Below are positions 1 to 9,053 of a stretch of DNA of 64,000 nucleotides, one piece after another. The notes under the pieces were generated by a model. It ran no database searches. It saw only the letters and a program-made list of their open reading frames with translations, and was not told where the DNA came from. The DNA lies in NCBI GenBank assembly GCA_019057815.1, contig JAHLWR010000015.1, positions 25,248 to 89,247 of the forward strand, written 5' to 3'. Numbering within the stretch: position 1 is the stretch's first letter; each line of letters opens with the position of its first letter. The position numbers and the translations under genes are program-made. Source of the DNA: Candidatus Heimdallarchaeota archaeon (lineage in GTDB: Archaea > Asgardarchaeota > Heimdallarchaeia > Heimdallarchaeales > Heimdallarchaeaceae).

Positions 1-857
1 GTATAAACGACTGCAATATCAAAAGCTTCAGCTAGTCGCATTAACATGTGTAAGAGCTTGTTCAGGTGTTTTTGTCTTACTGCTAGTTCACCCAAACCAC
101 CATATTCGGCTCTGAAGGGGTCCATTAGACTATCTATAATCATTAATTTAACGTTATTTTTTGGAATGATTGTTCCTGCTTCTTTAAGAGCTAGTTCGAT
201 TTGAGATAAGGTTCTAGTATTAGCAACCATGAATCTATCTGTCTTAACATTCTTAATGTTGTGAGTGTATTCGTAGTAGCTTATTATCTGCTTGAATCTT
301 TGAGTGTTGAAAGATCCTTCAGTGTCAAGCCATATAACTCCTGCTTCTAACCCCCCAAATTCTGTGGGAAGCATGCAATTCGCGCTAATTGTATAACATA
401 TTTGCGTTTTTCCAGATTGTGGAGATCCGTATAATTCTACAAAAGTCCCTGTGGGTATTCCACCACCTATTAATTCATCGAGCTCTGATGATCCTGTCAT
501 TATTTTCTTTCTTTTAACTTCTATTTGTTCCCTCTCATCTAAAGAGAGAAAGAGTTTTCCTTGATTAGATTCAACCTCTTCTAAAAGTAATTTAGCTGTA
601 TTTTCGCTTACTCCTGGTAATTCCATCAGTTGTTTCAAAGTATGTGCTTTGATCCCTCTAGGATCTGTAATTCCTTGAGTACCCAAAACTTTGTGTAATC
701 TCTTCTTCATTACTTCAGAAATACCCTTGATACTGGCTAGAAAATCCATTAAATCGTCTTGAGGTTTGGATGTAGATGTTTTCTTTTTCTTGGTTGTCTT
801 CTCTTTTGTAATAGATTCTTCTAATTCCATTTCGTCATTCTCTTCTTCTGCAGCCAT
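1..857 (-). CDS. radA: RadA recombinase, 5' part (runs off the window)
   Basis: Archaeal RecA/Rad51-family strand-exchange ATPase of homologous recombination. The first 285 codons are present and the 3' end lies outside the window. An acidic, lysine-rich N-terminal tail is followed by a helix-hairpin-helix region (about residues 45-90, KGISEVMKKRL and LPGVSENTAKLLLEEV). Then comes the ATPase core with Walker A GSPQSGKTQ, the segment VIWLDTEGSF, and Walker B LMIIDSLMDPFRAEY followed by GGLGELAVRQKHLNKLL, which is characteristic of RadA. The Walker A reads PQSGKT, where many RadA proteins have a FGSGKT form. The ATG at 857 is preceded by GAAGTGATG, a weak ribosome-binding sequence, and by a TATA element at 911-918. 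RadB or another paralogue is less likely because the N-terminal HhH domain is present. Confidence 0.95.
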   Translation of the reverse strand, partial: MAAEEENDEMELEESITKEKTTKKKKTSTSKPQDDLMDFLASIKGISEVMKKRLHKVLGTQGITDPRGIKAHTLKQLMELPGVSENTAKLLLEEVESNQGKLFLSLDEREQIEVKRKKIMTGSSELDELIGGGIPTGTFVELYGSPQSGKTQICYTISANCMLPTEFGGLEAGVIWLDTEGSFNTQRFKQIISYYEYTHNIKNVKTDRFMVANTRTLSQIELALKEAGTIIPKNNVKLMIIDSLMDPFRAEYGGLGELAVRQKHLNKLLHMLMRLAEAFDIAVVY

Positions 858-910
858 GTCATCACTTCAATAATTTCTTTTTCTTGTTCAACTAATAATA
901 TCGAGTTTCA

Positions 911-918
911 TTTATAAA
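911..918 (-). promoter_or_regulatory. TATA element of radA
   Basis: TTTATAAA lies 54 bases before the radA start codon on the minus strand, so transcription would begin near 886-890 and leave a short leader with a GTGATG-type ribosome-binding sequence. Inferred from sequence only. Confidence 0.45.
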
Positions 919-1065
919 GGAGTAAAATTATCTGATATATTATATTAAGAATAAATGCTTAACATTCCTATGCTAATAGAAAAAGAGAGAAAAAAAAGGA
1001 ATTTCTTGTGTTTATTTATGTTTACAACCTGTATTTTTTCTGTTAAAGTGATACATTTATGATGA

Positions 1066-2486
1066 GTTTTTGTCCTGTTGTCTTATACGACAGACATAGG
1101 TGAGTGTATTTCGTAGAGGTCACAATATAGCGCACAGGAGATGGTCTATACTCACTCTAAGCGGATACATCACGTATCCTCCTACCCCGTTCACCTTACA
1201 TTTAGGTAAAGCTTTCGGATCGCTTTTTTTCAAGATATTGTAGGCAGCATTGACATCAGCGTTGATCAGATGACCATGAGAGGATCTAAACAAGCCTCGA
1301 GTTATCCGTTTTCCAGCATAGTGCTTCCTAGCTTCTGGGAATTCGTTATCAAGGAAACTACATTTAGAGGTATACTTTTCGGGGATGGTCTCCACGTTTA
1401 TCCCTCTCTCTGCTGCTTTGTAGCGTAAGATGTCGATGATTCGCATGAAGGGGATGGTGACAAACATTTGGGTTATCTTCTTCCAGAAATGCATCCCTTG
1501 TTTCCATTTCTTGTTGTAGCCGATAATCACCTCATGTAGCCCTCGTTCTACCCACAAGTCTACCAAGTAACAAGTGAGCTGGTGGATAGCTTCTTTAAGT
1601 TTCCTTCGCCACTTCTCCTTAAGCTTGTAGTAGGCTTGCCCATAACTGAGCCTAGTGTTTCCTTTCAGTAGCTGCCTTTGCTGTTGAGCATATTGGATCT
1701 GTAATTGTTTCTGTTTTTTCAAATAGAATTGTGTTATACTCTTTATTCCTTTCCCTGCATCCTTGATAACAATCGGTTGGTTTCCGAGGTTATCCACAAA
1801 GGTGGCAAGGTTGACCATCCCTAGATCTACTGCTCCTTTTCTGATCATCTTCTTCCTAAGATTAGGTATACTCTTCAAGTAAACGAGTTCAAGGGTATAG
1901 CCTACTCTTCGGGGAACGATTCGCACTTCTCTTAGCTTTGTGATGGAAGTCAATCGTGTTTTGTAATTGTATCCTACTTTCTTTGGAAGCACTAACCACT
2001 CGTTGACAATCCTTGCCTGCTGGTTGGTGAAAATAGCTACCACTTCCCCGTTCTTGGGTTTGTAATTCGGTGGCTTGGGCATAGCGAAGAACTGCTCAGG
2101 ATTGCTTTTCCACTCCTTTAACGCTTGAAAAAATCCTTTCCAGTTTCTGCACAGGAGTTTAAGTGTGTGTTGTGCGGTGTGCGCAGGAAGCATGCGGTAA
2201 CACTCTTCTTGCTTAAGTAGCTTATTCAAATCGTTATAGAACAGCAGTTTCTTCTCTTTGTTTAATGATCTTTTTATCAGAAAATTTGCTCGATTATAGA
2301 GATTCTTTACTTGATGACACAGTGTGCTTAATGCAGGATGATAGTTCACTTCTATACACTCCACTCTCAGAACTGTTGTCATCGCTTCTTTATCTAGATA
2401 TTCTTATAAAAACGCTCTTAATATTTGCGCTAAACCGTCCCATTAAACTTATTCATTTGTAGTTAAGAGGACACCAAGACAAAAAC
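1066..2486 (-). mobile_element. TnpB-only (IS605/IS1341-type) element, probable limits
   Basis: A single tnpB gene without a tnpA transposase is flanked by an imperfect inverted repeat. GTTTTTGTCCTGTTGTCTT on the plus strand at 1066-1084 matches GTTTTTGTCTTGGTGTCCT on the minus strand at 2468-2486 at 16 of 19 positions. A small hairpin (TGTC, 6-base loop, GACA) adjoins the 1066 end. Classical IS605 elements carry subterminal hairpins, not inverted repeats, so these limits are a proposal. The region just downstream of tnpB (1090-1200) is where a TnpB guide RNA (omega RNA) normally lies, and it holds a GGATAC/GTATCC hairpin. Confidence 0.5.
1120..2382 (-). CDS. tnpB: TnpB-family RNA-guided nuclease (IS605 OrfB)
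   Basis: Transposon-associated TnpB, an RNA-guided DNA nuclease ancestral to Cas12, 420 residues, which is full length. RuvC-I is visible as GAVDLGMVNLAT (D186) and RuvC-III as INADVNAAYNI (D376). The place where RuvC-II normally has glutamate reads VIIGYNKKWK (Gly288). Instead a glutamate is found in IPEKYTSKCSF (E335), as in the TnpB branch with a rearranged active site. Only one cysteine of the usual four-cysteine zinc finger remains (C341). The C-terminal tail after residue 395 overlaps the expected guide-RNA region. It probably acts in element maintenance. The gene looks intact, and no tnpA is present. Confidence 0.92.
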   Translation of the reverse strand: MTTVLRVECIEVNYHPALSTLCHQVKNLYNRANFLIKRSLNKEKKLLFYNDLNKLLKQEECYRMLPAHTAQHTLKLLCRNWKGFFQALKEWKSNPEQFFAMPKPPNYKPKNGEVVAIFTNQQARIVNEWLVLPKKVGYNYKTRLTSITKLREVRIVPRRVGYTLELVYLKSIPNLRKKMIRKGAVDLGMVNLATFVDNLGNQPIVIKDAGKGIKSITQFYLKKQKQLQIQYAQQQRQLLKGNTRLSYGQAYYKLKEKWRRKLKEAIHQLTCYLVDLWVERGLHEVIIGYNKKWKQGMHFWKKITQMFVTIPFMRIIDILRYKAAERGINVETIPEKYTSKCSFLDNEFPEARKHYAGKRITRGLFRSSHGHLINADVNAAYNILKKSDPKALPKCKVNGVGGYVMYPLRVSIDHLLCAIL

Positions 2487-2530
2487 CATTTATATTTAGG
2501 GCGTTTATTGTAATATAAAGGGATTAAAAG

Positions 2531-3373
2531 ATGAAAGCTCAAGAAGAATCAGATTCTGATTCAACCTCTCTTACTAGTGATTTCTTCGAAATAATTAATA
2601 ATCGAAGATCTATAAGAGATTTCACTGATAAACCTATTCCTGATGTAATATTAAAAAAAATCCTAACAGCAGGCACTAGAGCTACATATTCAGCACAGCT
2701 CTGTAGTATTATTTATACAAGTGATAAAGAGAAAATTCAAAAACTTCGTAAAATTGGTGTTTATCCAACAACTCAAACGTTATTAATCTTCCTTATAGAT
2801 ATTAGAAAACTAGAACGATTGTTATCCTTCTATGGTAGAAAACATACTCTTGACCGTGAAGTGAGCATTTGGTTAGGTCTACAAGATGTTTTTTTGGTAA
2901 TATCAAATATCCTTTTAGCAGCTGAAGCGCTTGGTTTATCTTCAATTTTGCTTGAAAGAATCCCTATTCATTCTAAACTTGTTTCTGAAACATTCAATAT
3001 TCCCTCACGGGTTATCCCAGCTGTTGGAATGTCCTTAGGTTACAGAGATCCATCAGTAAAAACAGAAATACGACCACGATACCCTCAAGAAACCGTTGTT
3101 TTTGAAGACACTTACAGGGACATCTCTGAATATGAAATGAATCACTTAATGGAAATCATGGACAGTGGTACATTCAAGAGAGAGTTTTACATCAAGGAAA
3201 GAGTAAAAGTACTCTTGAAACAAAAGAAAGGGGAGAGCGATTTTAGCCCATTTTCGTGGCTAGATCATGTTGAAAGGAAATTCTTCTCAAGTCATTGGAC
3301 CAAAATATCTATAGGCAAGATATTAAAGTATCTAGGTTTCAAATTTAAAAAAGAAGAAGATAAAGAGCAATGA
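2531..3373 (+). CDS. Nitroreductase-family FMN protein
   Basis: Member of the nitroreductase superfamily, FMN-dependent NAD(P)H oxidoreductases. The N-terminal FMN-phosphate motif is NRRSIRDF (about residues 24-31). The central helix ISNILLAAEALGLSS and the loop VIPAVGMSLGYRD are the usual second and third family motifs. The core ends near residue 200. An 80-residue lysine-rich C-terminal extension (EYEMNHLMEIMDSGTFKREF onwards) is not part of the basic fold and may bind a partner. A TATA element at 2489-2497 (TTTATATTT) lies upstream. The substrate cannot be told from sequence. Confidence 0.85.
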   Translation: MKAQEESDSDSTSLTSDFFEIINNRRSIRDFTDKPIPDVILKKILTAGTRATYSAQLCSIIYTSDKEKIQKLRKIGVYPTTQTLLIFLIDIRKLERLLSFYGRKHTLDREVSIWLGLQDVFLVISNILLAAEALGLSSILLERIPIHSKLVSETFNIPSRVIPAVGMSLGYRDPSVKTEIRPRYPQETVVFEDTYRDISEYEMNHLMEIMDSGTFKREFYIKERVKVLLKQKKGESDFSPFSWLDHVERKFFSSHWTKISIGKILKYLGFKFKKEEDKEQ

Positions 3374-3598
3374 TAAAATTCTCTTGAAGAAGTAGTACCG
3401 CTCTTATTATTCTCGTGTAAGGAATTCTTGATCAGTTAGCACTCCATAAGCGAAATAGAGATTCTATTTTTTGTACTCTACAATATTGGATCAGAAGAAA
3501 AAGAGATAGAACAAAAAATATACGTTGTAGAAATCCCCTATGATTGGATCCTGTTCTAGCCAAAGAAGATTAAAATAATAGTTATCTAATATTATAGT

Positions 3599-4687
3599 AT
3601 GGAAATCTCCTTTCTTCCTTCTAAATACTTAATTAATTGCATTAGAAAATTAGAAGACATCAACAGATTAGAATCGAATTTCTTTCTAAGAGCGGTAAGA
3701 ATCAAAAATAATTCTGAAAAAACTATTCGACTAATTCAATATAGGTTTGATATTAAAAGAAACAATAAATGTGTAAAAACAATCATATACAATGAAGGGA
3801 CGATTAAAGAGAAATCTGAGGATGTAGAACAAATTCTTGAAAGATTAGATAACCCAGATGTAGCAAAAATATTCATGGGAGTAGAGGAGTTCTGGAAAAA
3901 AGAACTATATTCTTCAAATATTCTTGAACCCAATTATGAGACTGGATTCAGATTAGAACATTTTACACATATGGATATGGATCCCGTAAATCAGCTGGTT
4001 TTGACAGTAACATATGTTGAAGAGGAAGAGGAAAAAAAGGAAGTCTGTACTATCCCTCTAGTTCAATATAAAAATGAAAATCAATACACATTTCCACTCA
4101 AAGGTGCGTGGATTGCTATTAATACATTTGATAATCTATACGAGCATAGAAGAATGCATTCACAAGAGTTTGGCTTTGATCTAGGACAATTAGATGAGAA
4201 CATGGTTTTCATTCCTCCAAAAGGAAACAAAAATGAATTCTTCTGTTTCCATAGGAAAGAAGTCATAGCTATAGCTGATGGAGAAGTTGTAGAAACTTTC
4301 AATGAAATACCTGAAAATCCTTCAGCAAGTGAACTATTACCTAAAGAAAAGATGGGAGAAATAATCAATAAGTATGGATACATACCTCTAGCTGCTGGGA
4401 ATTTTGTTGTTGTGAGACACTCAGGAAATGAATGCTCCTTTTATGCTCACTTAATACCAAATAGCATAAAAGTGAAAAAAGGAGAAAAAATCAGACAAGG
4501 ACAGGTTCTAGGTCTTTTAGGAAACTCAGGGAGTTCTTCAGCACCCCATCTTCATTTCCAACTAATGCAAGGTTATGACTTCTTGACGGCTAGAGGATTA
4601 CCATGTTACTTCACAAATATAACTGATATCGAAGGAAATAAAATAGAAATAATAGACAAGAATTTTTCAGTAATTTATGCAGATTAA
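3599..4687 (+). CDS. M23-family (LytM-like) metallopeptidase
   Basis: Zinc endopeptidase fold of family M23, which in bacteria cuts peptide bridges of murein. The metal ligands are visible: H187 and D194 in HSQEFGFD, H284 in FYAHLIP, and H317/H319 in APHLHF. The lipoyl-like insert VKKGEKIRQGQVLGLLGNSG is typical. The 170 residues before the domain are beta-rich and unassigned. There is no signal peptide or membrane segment, so it should be cytosolic unless exported another way. An archaeon has no murein, so the substrate is unknown. The ATG at 3599 follows an A/T-rich leader. It stands alone on its strand. Confidence 0.85.
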   Translation: MEISFLPSKYLINCIRKLEDINRLESNFFLRAVRIKNNSEKTIRLIQYRFDIKRNNKCVKTIIYNEGTIKEKSEDVEQILERLDNPDVAKIFMGVEEFWKKELYSSNILEPNYETGFRLEHFTHMDMDPVNQLVLTVTYVEEEEEKKEVCTIPLVQYKNENQYTFPLKGAWIAINTFDNLYEHRRMHSQEFGFDLGQLDENMVFIPPKGNKNEFFCFHRKEVIAIADGEVVETFNEIPENPSASELLPKEKMGEIINKYGYIPLAAGNFVVVRHSGNECSFYAHLIPNSIKVKKGEKIRQGQVLGLLGNSGSSSAPHLHFQLMQGYDFLTARGLPCYFTNITDIEGNKIEIIDKNFSVIYAD

Positions 4688-4860
4688 ATTCCTCTTAGTC
4701 TTCTCTCTTTTAGTAGTGTAATCATTTCTGATGCAATTTTCTCAAACATTGGAAGATTCTATAATTCTTGGTGGAAGCAGCTGTTTTATTGTTCCCTAGA
4801 AATATTCCGAAATATTTACATACCAATAGAATACTTTCATGATGAATATCAACAAAATTG

Positions 4861-6726
4861 GTGAAAAGTCTGAAAAAGGATTTTTTCTCAAAATTATGGA
4901 AGAAGGGTCAAATCTCTTATTTAACAGATGAGGAATTAAATGAATTAATCCAATTATTAGAAACAGGTAATTTTGATAAAGGGCTCTCTTTAATTCGGCA
5001 AATAGATCGAAGGAGATACCTAGATATTGATGGTAGAGCAATTACTTATGCATTTAAACTTTTTATATTATTCTTTAGGGGGGAACTCGAAGAAGACGAT
5101 ATGTTACTTGTTGCTGATGAATTAAAGGAACTAGAAAAACAAGTAAAAACCTTACGAGGAAAAATCTTTGGGAAGCTTATGTATACAAGGGTTTTGGTGT
5201 ATGCTAAACGTGAGGAAAAACATATTAAAACCTTAAATGAACAGTTGGAAAAAATAGAGAAAAGCCAAACTGTTATAGATTCATATTTTCGAGATTGGGT
5301 TTTAATGAGTATAATTGTTACTCTAGGCATGATTTATGTGAATGATGGAGAGTACGATTCTGCTCTTAATTGTGTTTCAGAATCTACTGCTCTAAATGAT
5401 AAACATAATTGGAAAACTAGGCAAGTAGATGTTTTAGAAACTACAGGCATCTGCTACTACTTACAAGATGAATTGGAACTAGCAATTGTGAAATATCAAG
5501 AAGCAATCAATCTTGCAAAAGAAATAGGATATACTCTAGGAATGTTTACTAATGAAAATAACTTGATAGCGTGTTTTTGCGAAAAAGGTGATTTTCAAAG
5601 AGCGTTGAAGTTAGCTAAAATTTTATATAACAAAGCTCAAGAAACAAGATTTACCCATATAATTGGGTTTTCGTTGTTCAGTATTGTTCAATCACTATTA
5701 GAACTTGCCTTAGATGATCAAATAAAACCGTATTTAGATGAATTAGAGGAGTTAGCAACAACCTTTCCTCAAAATAATATTGTAAATTACTCTGCGCAAT
5801 ATTCAAAAGCCTTGGTTCTAAAATCAAGTAAACATTTCGCAGATCGAATCAAAGCTGAAACATTATTCACACAATTATTAATTGATACTCCTGGTGCTGT
5901 GATTTACCCAAAAATAGTTTTTCATTTAGCTGAACTCACTCTTAAGGAATTACAAACTACAAATAACGAAGAATTATTAGTGGAGTTCGAACAGAAAGTG
6001 GATTTATTGAAAGAAAAAGCTTCGCAATTTAGATCTCATTCTATGATCGCAGAGACTTATCTTCTAGAATCTAAGCTAGCTTTAATTAAAACTAACCTTA
6101 AAGAATCGCAGCAAAAGCTTGATCAAGCATTAAAATTAGCAAGAGAGAAGAATTTACATAGAATGGTATTTAAGGTCTCTAAAGCCTATGATAAGTTTTT
6201 AGATGAAAAAAATATTTGGGAAAAATTGATAACTAAAAAAGCTCCCCTTAAAGAGAGACTAGACAATGCTCAATTAGATAAACTGATTGATCAAGCGATT
6301 CATCGAAGGTTAGCAAAAATCGAAGAAGTTCCTCTAGAAGAATCAGTCTACCTTTTTATTCTAAGTGATGGAGGTTTGACAGTTTATTCTTACGATTTCC
6401 AAGAAGAAAAAGTTATAGACGAGCAACTTGTAGGCGGGTTCCTTTCCGCTATTAACACTTTTTGTCAAGAAATGTTCTCAACTAAAGGTTATCTTGAAAG
6501 AGTGAAATACCAAGACTATACCATCCTTCTTGAACCTATTGAAGAATCTTTCATCTGCAGTTATGTTATAAAAGGCGATTCTTATCTTGCTAGCAAACGC
6601 TTGATTAAGCTTATTGATGAAATTACAGAATCTCCTCTTTATGCAGATTTTGAAGAGATAAAGACGACAGGATTGGTAAAGCTCGACTATGATAAAATGA
6701 AAGATATGATTATAGAGATCTTTTAA
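4861..6726 (+). CDS. TPR-repeat protein with a small C-terminal alpha/beta domain
   Basis: A 621-residue soluble protein. Residues about 150-460 form helical tetratricopeptide-like hairpins, for example LETTGICYYLQDELELAIVK and ENNLIACFCEKGDFQRALKL. The last 130 residues change character: YLFILSDGGLTVYSYDF, GGFLSAINTFCQEMFS and YTILLEPIEESFICSYVIKG form a strand-rich pattern resembling longin- or profilin-like sensor domains seen in Asgard proteins. That assignment is tentative. Start is GTG at 4861 (TTG at 4858 is also open). The two ATGs at 4839 and 4842 are out of frame. A scaffolding role is likely; the partner is unknown. Confidence 0.8.
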   Translation: MKSLKKDFFSKLWKKGQISYLTDEELNELIQLLETGNFDKGLSLIRQIDRRRYLDIDGRAITYAFKLFILFFRGELEEDDMLLVADELKELEKQVKTLRGKIFGKLMYTRVLVYAKREEKHIKTLNEQLEKIEKSQTVIDSYFRDWVLMSIIVTLGMIYVNDGEYDSALNCVSESTALNDKHNWKTRQVDVLETTGICYYLQDELELAIVKYQEAINLAKEIGYTLGMFTNENNLIACFCEKGDFQRALKLAKILYNKAQETRFTHIIGFSLFSIVQSLLELALDDQIKPYLDELEELATTFPQNNIVNYSAQYSKALVLKSSKHFADRIKAETLFTQLLIDTPGAVIYPKIVFHLAELTLKELQTTNNEELLVEFEQKVDLLKEKASQFRSHSMIAETYLLESKLALIKTNLKESQQKLDQALKLAREKNLHRMVFKVSKAYDKFLDEKNIWEKLITKKAPLKERLDNAQLDKLIDQAIHRRLAKIEEVPLEESVYLFILSDGGLTVYSYDFQEEKVIDEQLVGGFLSAINTFCQEMFSTKGYLERVKYQDYTILLEPIEESFICSYVIKGDSYLASKRLIKLIDEITESPLYADFEEIKTTGLVKLDYDKMKDMIIEIF

Positions 6727-6849
6727 CTTTTTAATTTCTTAATCTAGTCAATTTTCCTTAATAACTGATTAAGTTAATATATGAGCTAACCTGTTTTGTC
6801 TTGTTTTGTTACAAATTCTTCTATTGAGGCTAGAGAGAAATTTTCTTTA

Positions 6850-7440
6850 TTATTCCATTTTCTCTTCTTTTTTTGAAACTTCCCTTTTCATAAAATCTTC
6901 TATTTCTATTATGAAACTATCGAGTTGTTTTGAAATATTCATCTTTTTTGATTTTTCTTTTAAGAATTCTATATCCATTCTTTCTTTATTACGAATGAAA
7001 ACCGCTAAAGCATCTTCATAATCTTGCTCTGAACCAAATTTAAGTTTAAAAAGCACGATATTTACCGGATTATCAATTTTCAGTTTTATATCATTATAGA
7101 TTCCTTCAATGGCCATATCAATACTTTCTTGTTCTAGATTTGAATAGACTCCTTTAATATCTATTCTAAACATTCCTTCTCTGTAAAAGAACGTACAATG
7201 TGATTTTTCATCCAAGCCTTCTAGATCATTTAATGAAGCATCGAAATTATTTTTTCCGAGAAAATTTACAAAATCTTCTCTATCAAGTTTAGTATGGTCT
7301 AAGATAATATCAATATCCATAGTAAAGCGTGCTCTCCCCAAAACTAATACAGAAACTCCTCCAACAATAACGTAGGGTATCTGTTTAGAATTAAAGTATT
7401 TCACTAGTCTTTTCAAACTCTCTGAAATTGGATCGTTCAT
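6850..7440 (-). CDS. Nucleotidyltransferase-like protein (AbiEii/DUF6036 type)
   Basis: A 196-residue protein with the nucleotidyltransferase signature GGVSVLVLGRARFTMDIDII near residues 27-46: a glycine-rich turn followed by DxD, the metal-binding pair. Proteins of this type act as toxins in AbiE-like toxin-antitoxin pairs or modify RNA or protein with nucleotides. It overlaps the upstream 81-residue gene by four bases (ATGA), so both are made from one mRNA. A lysine/glutamate-rich tail ends the protein. Toxin activity is an inference from family and gene order. Confidence 0.8.
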   Translation of the reverse strand: MNDPISESLKRLVKYFNSKQIPYVIVGGVSVLVLGRARFTMDIDIILDHTKLDREDFVNFLGKNNFDASLNDLEGLDEKSHCTFFYREGMFRIDIKGVYSNLEQESIDMAIEGIYNDIKLKIDNPVNIVLFKLKFGSEQDYEDALAVFIRNKERMDIEFLKEKSKKMNISKQLDSFIIEIEDFMKREVSKKEEKME

Positions 7441-7682
7441 TTCTCGTCCTCTTTAGTATCGATGATTTTAGTCTTTTGTAAAGACAAAGCAAATTTTATG
7501 AAATTTGATGCTTCTTTGGAAAGCTCTTGTTCAGTAAAACTTCTAGCCCTAAAAGCAGCTCTCATTACGTCTCTTCTCCGCTCTTTAATTCTTTCCAAAT
7601 TTGGTTCAAGCAAAGGCATTCTATCTATATAATTTGAATTTGGTTTAAAAAGTATATTCCTTTTCTCAATAAACCAACTCAT
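7437..7682 (-). CDS. Small protein paired with the nucleotidyltransferase, possible antitoxin
   Basis: An 81-residue basic, helical protein with an arginine cluster (ERIKERRRDVMRAAF, residues 30-44). It is the first gene of a two-gene operon, with its stop overlapping the start of the nucleotidyltransferase gene in ATGA. I do not recognise the family. Its position and size fit the antitoxin or cognate-partner role in an AbiE-like pair. No helix-turn-helix is obvious. Confidence 0.65.
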   Translation of the reverse strand: MSWFIEKRNILFKPNSNYIDRMPLLEPNLERIKERRRDVMRAAFRARSFTEQELSKEASNFIKFALSLQKTKIIDTKEDEK

Positions 7683-7748
7683 GTTTTCAATTCAATCATA
7701 GAAAACAAATAAATATTAGATAGTTTTAATGATTTGTTAAAATCATAG

Positions 7749-9053
7749 ATGATTATAATGAATGAAATACTGATAGGTTTTCTCACTGGATTTGCTCCTG
7801 GTCTAATCCCGATAGTATTTTGGTTTTACAAACTAATTGCTAAATTTATCAAATTTAGACCTTATCGTGATATATGGAAGGATTTTGATTCTAAAAATAC
7901 AGTTATTTTACTTACAAGTCATGAACAAGGTCATTCACTAAAAATAAGTTTCAATGAATATGAAGCTGCACAGCAAATACAAAAGTTACTAAATGTTCCT
8001 CTAGAATCTATTCCTTCTATGATTCATACTGATCAAGATCTTATTGATTATTCAGATAAGAATATAATTGTTTTAGGTTCTGAACATGTAAATGAATTAA
8101 CGAGATTGTGTATGGAAACTATCTCAGGAATAATGAATTATTCATACACTGTTGATAACGATTTGATTGTAAACAATCGAGTCTACGAAAGCGAATATAA
8201 AAACGATATTCTAGTCAAAGACTATGCCCTTGTAATCAAAATGGATAGTCCCTTAAACCCAAAACGAAAAATGTTTGTTTTCGCTGGAAATCATGGATTA
8301 GGTACGCAAGCAGCTGTCTTAGCTTTAATCAACAAGATTAAAGTTGAAGAAGTTATTAAGGAAGTTGGAAATTCTAATTTCTATCTAATAGTCGAAAGTT
8401 CATTTGCACAACGTTTTTCAAAAAAACCCCTGGAAACTAGAATAGACCACTGCGTTCTTCTAGGAAGATTAGAAAAAAGTGCTTCAAAATCTATTACAGT
8501 TAAAAGAAGTGAAAGAGTTAAGGATTTCTTGTTACATCTGGGTGCTAAAAAACAGCTTATTGATCATTTAGAGCTTACTTCAAAAATTGCTCTTTCAATA
8601 GGAAGAATTGTTGAAAAACGGGGGAAGAATCTGGATTTAAATGCTATATATTTTGGTGCAATGTTTCACGATGTTGGAAGAGTAAGAACACAAGAAATAG
8701 ATCATGGTATTGAGGGGGCTAATTTGATAGAAGAAAATAGAGATGAACTTGTCCGTCAATACAACTTGATGCCTCATACTTTTATAAAGATAATTGAAGC
8801 TATTGAATGTCATATTGTTGGTGGTATTCCAAGTCGATGGATAACGGAAAGTTCATTAAATCTCCCTGAAAGAGATTTCATACCAAAGTCTATTGAAGCA
8901 AAAATTGTATCCATTAGTGATCAATTAACACATAAAAGAGATGTAACACAGATGGTTTTCAGGGAGGATCCAACAAGAGACAAAGAAGTTTTTGCAAATC
9001 TCTATAACCTTTGTAGAGATATACTACAGCTTCCTTTTGCTTCAACTATCTAG
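7749..9053 (+). CDS. Membrane-anchored HD-domain phosphohydrolase
   Basis: A 434-residue protein with one N-terminal membrane segment (residues 7-34). A Rossmann-like module follows (about 48-200), with VILLTSHE, IIVLGSEHVNEL and FVFAGNHGLGTQAAVL. This resembles the GGPxxN / NPxxPxK / GxGTxAA modules found in some archaeal surface and signalling proteins, but the match is only by eye. The C-terminal half is an HD domain with H273, H307-D308 (FHDVGR), H319, H355 and D391 (SISDQ), a full metal site. HD proteins hydrolyse nucleotides or cyclic nucleotides. It converges with the helicase gene, overlapping it by four bases. ATG at 7749; a second ATG at 7758 is possible. Confidence 0.8.
   Translation: MIIMNEILIGFLTGFAPGLIPIVFWFYKLIAKFIKFRPYRDIWKDFDSKNTVILLTSHEQGHSLKISFNEYEAAQQIQKLLNVPLESIPSMIHTDQDLIDYSDKNIIVLGSEHVNELTRLCMETISGIMNYSYTVDNDLIVNNRVYESEYKNDILVKDYALVIKMDSPLNPKRKMFVFAGNHGLGTQAAVLALINKIKVEEVIKEVGNSNFYLIVESSFAQRFSKKPLETRIDHCVLLGRLEKSASKSITVKRSERVKDFLLHLGAKKQLIDHLELTSKIALSIGRIVEKRGKNLDLNAIYFGAMFHDVGRVRTQEIDHGIEGANLIEENRDELVRQYNLMPHTFIKIIEAIECHIVGGIPSRWITESSLNLPERDFIPKSIEAKIVSISDQLTHKRDVTQMVFREDPTRDKEVFANLYNLCRDILQLPFASTI

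Noticed and set aside
2265..2462. Plus-strand 65-residue reading frame at the start of tnpB
   Set aside because: Entirely opposite the tnpB coding start and its flank; low-complexity leucine-rich product.
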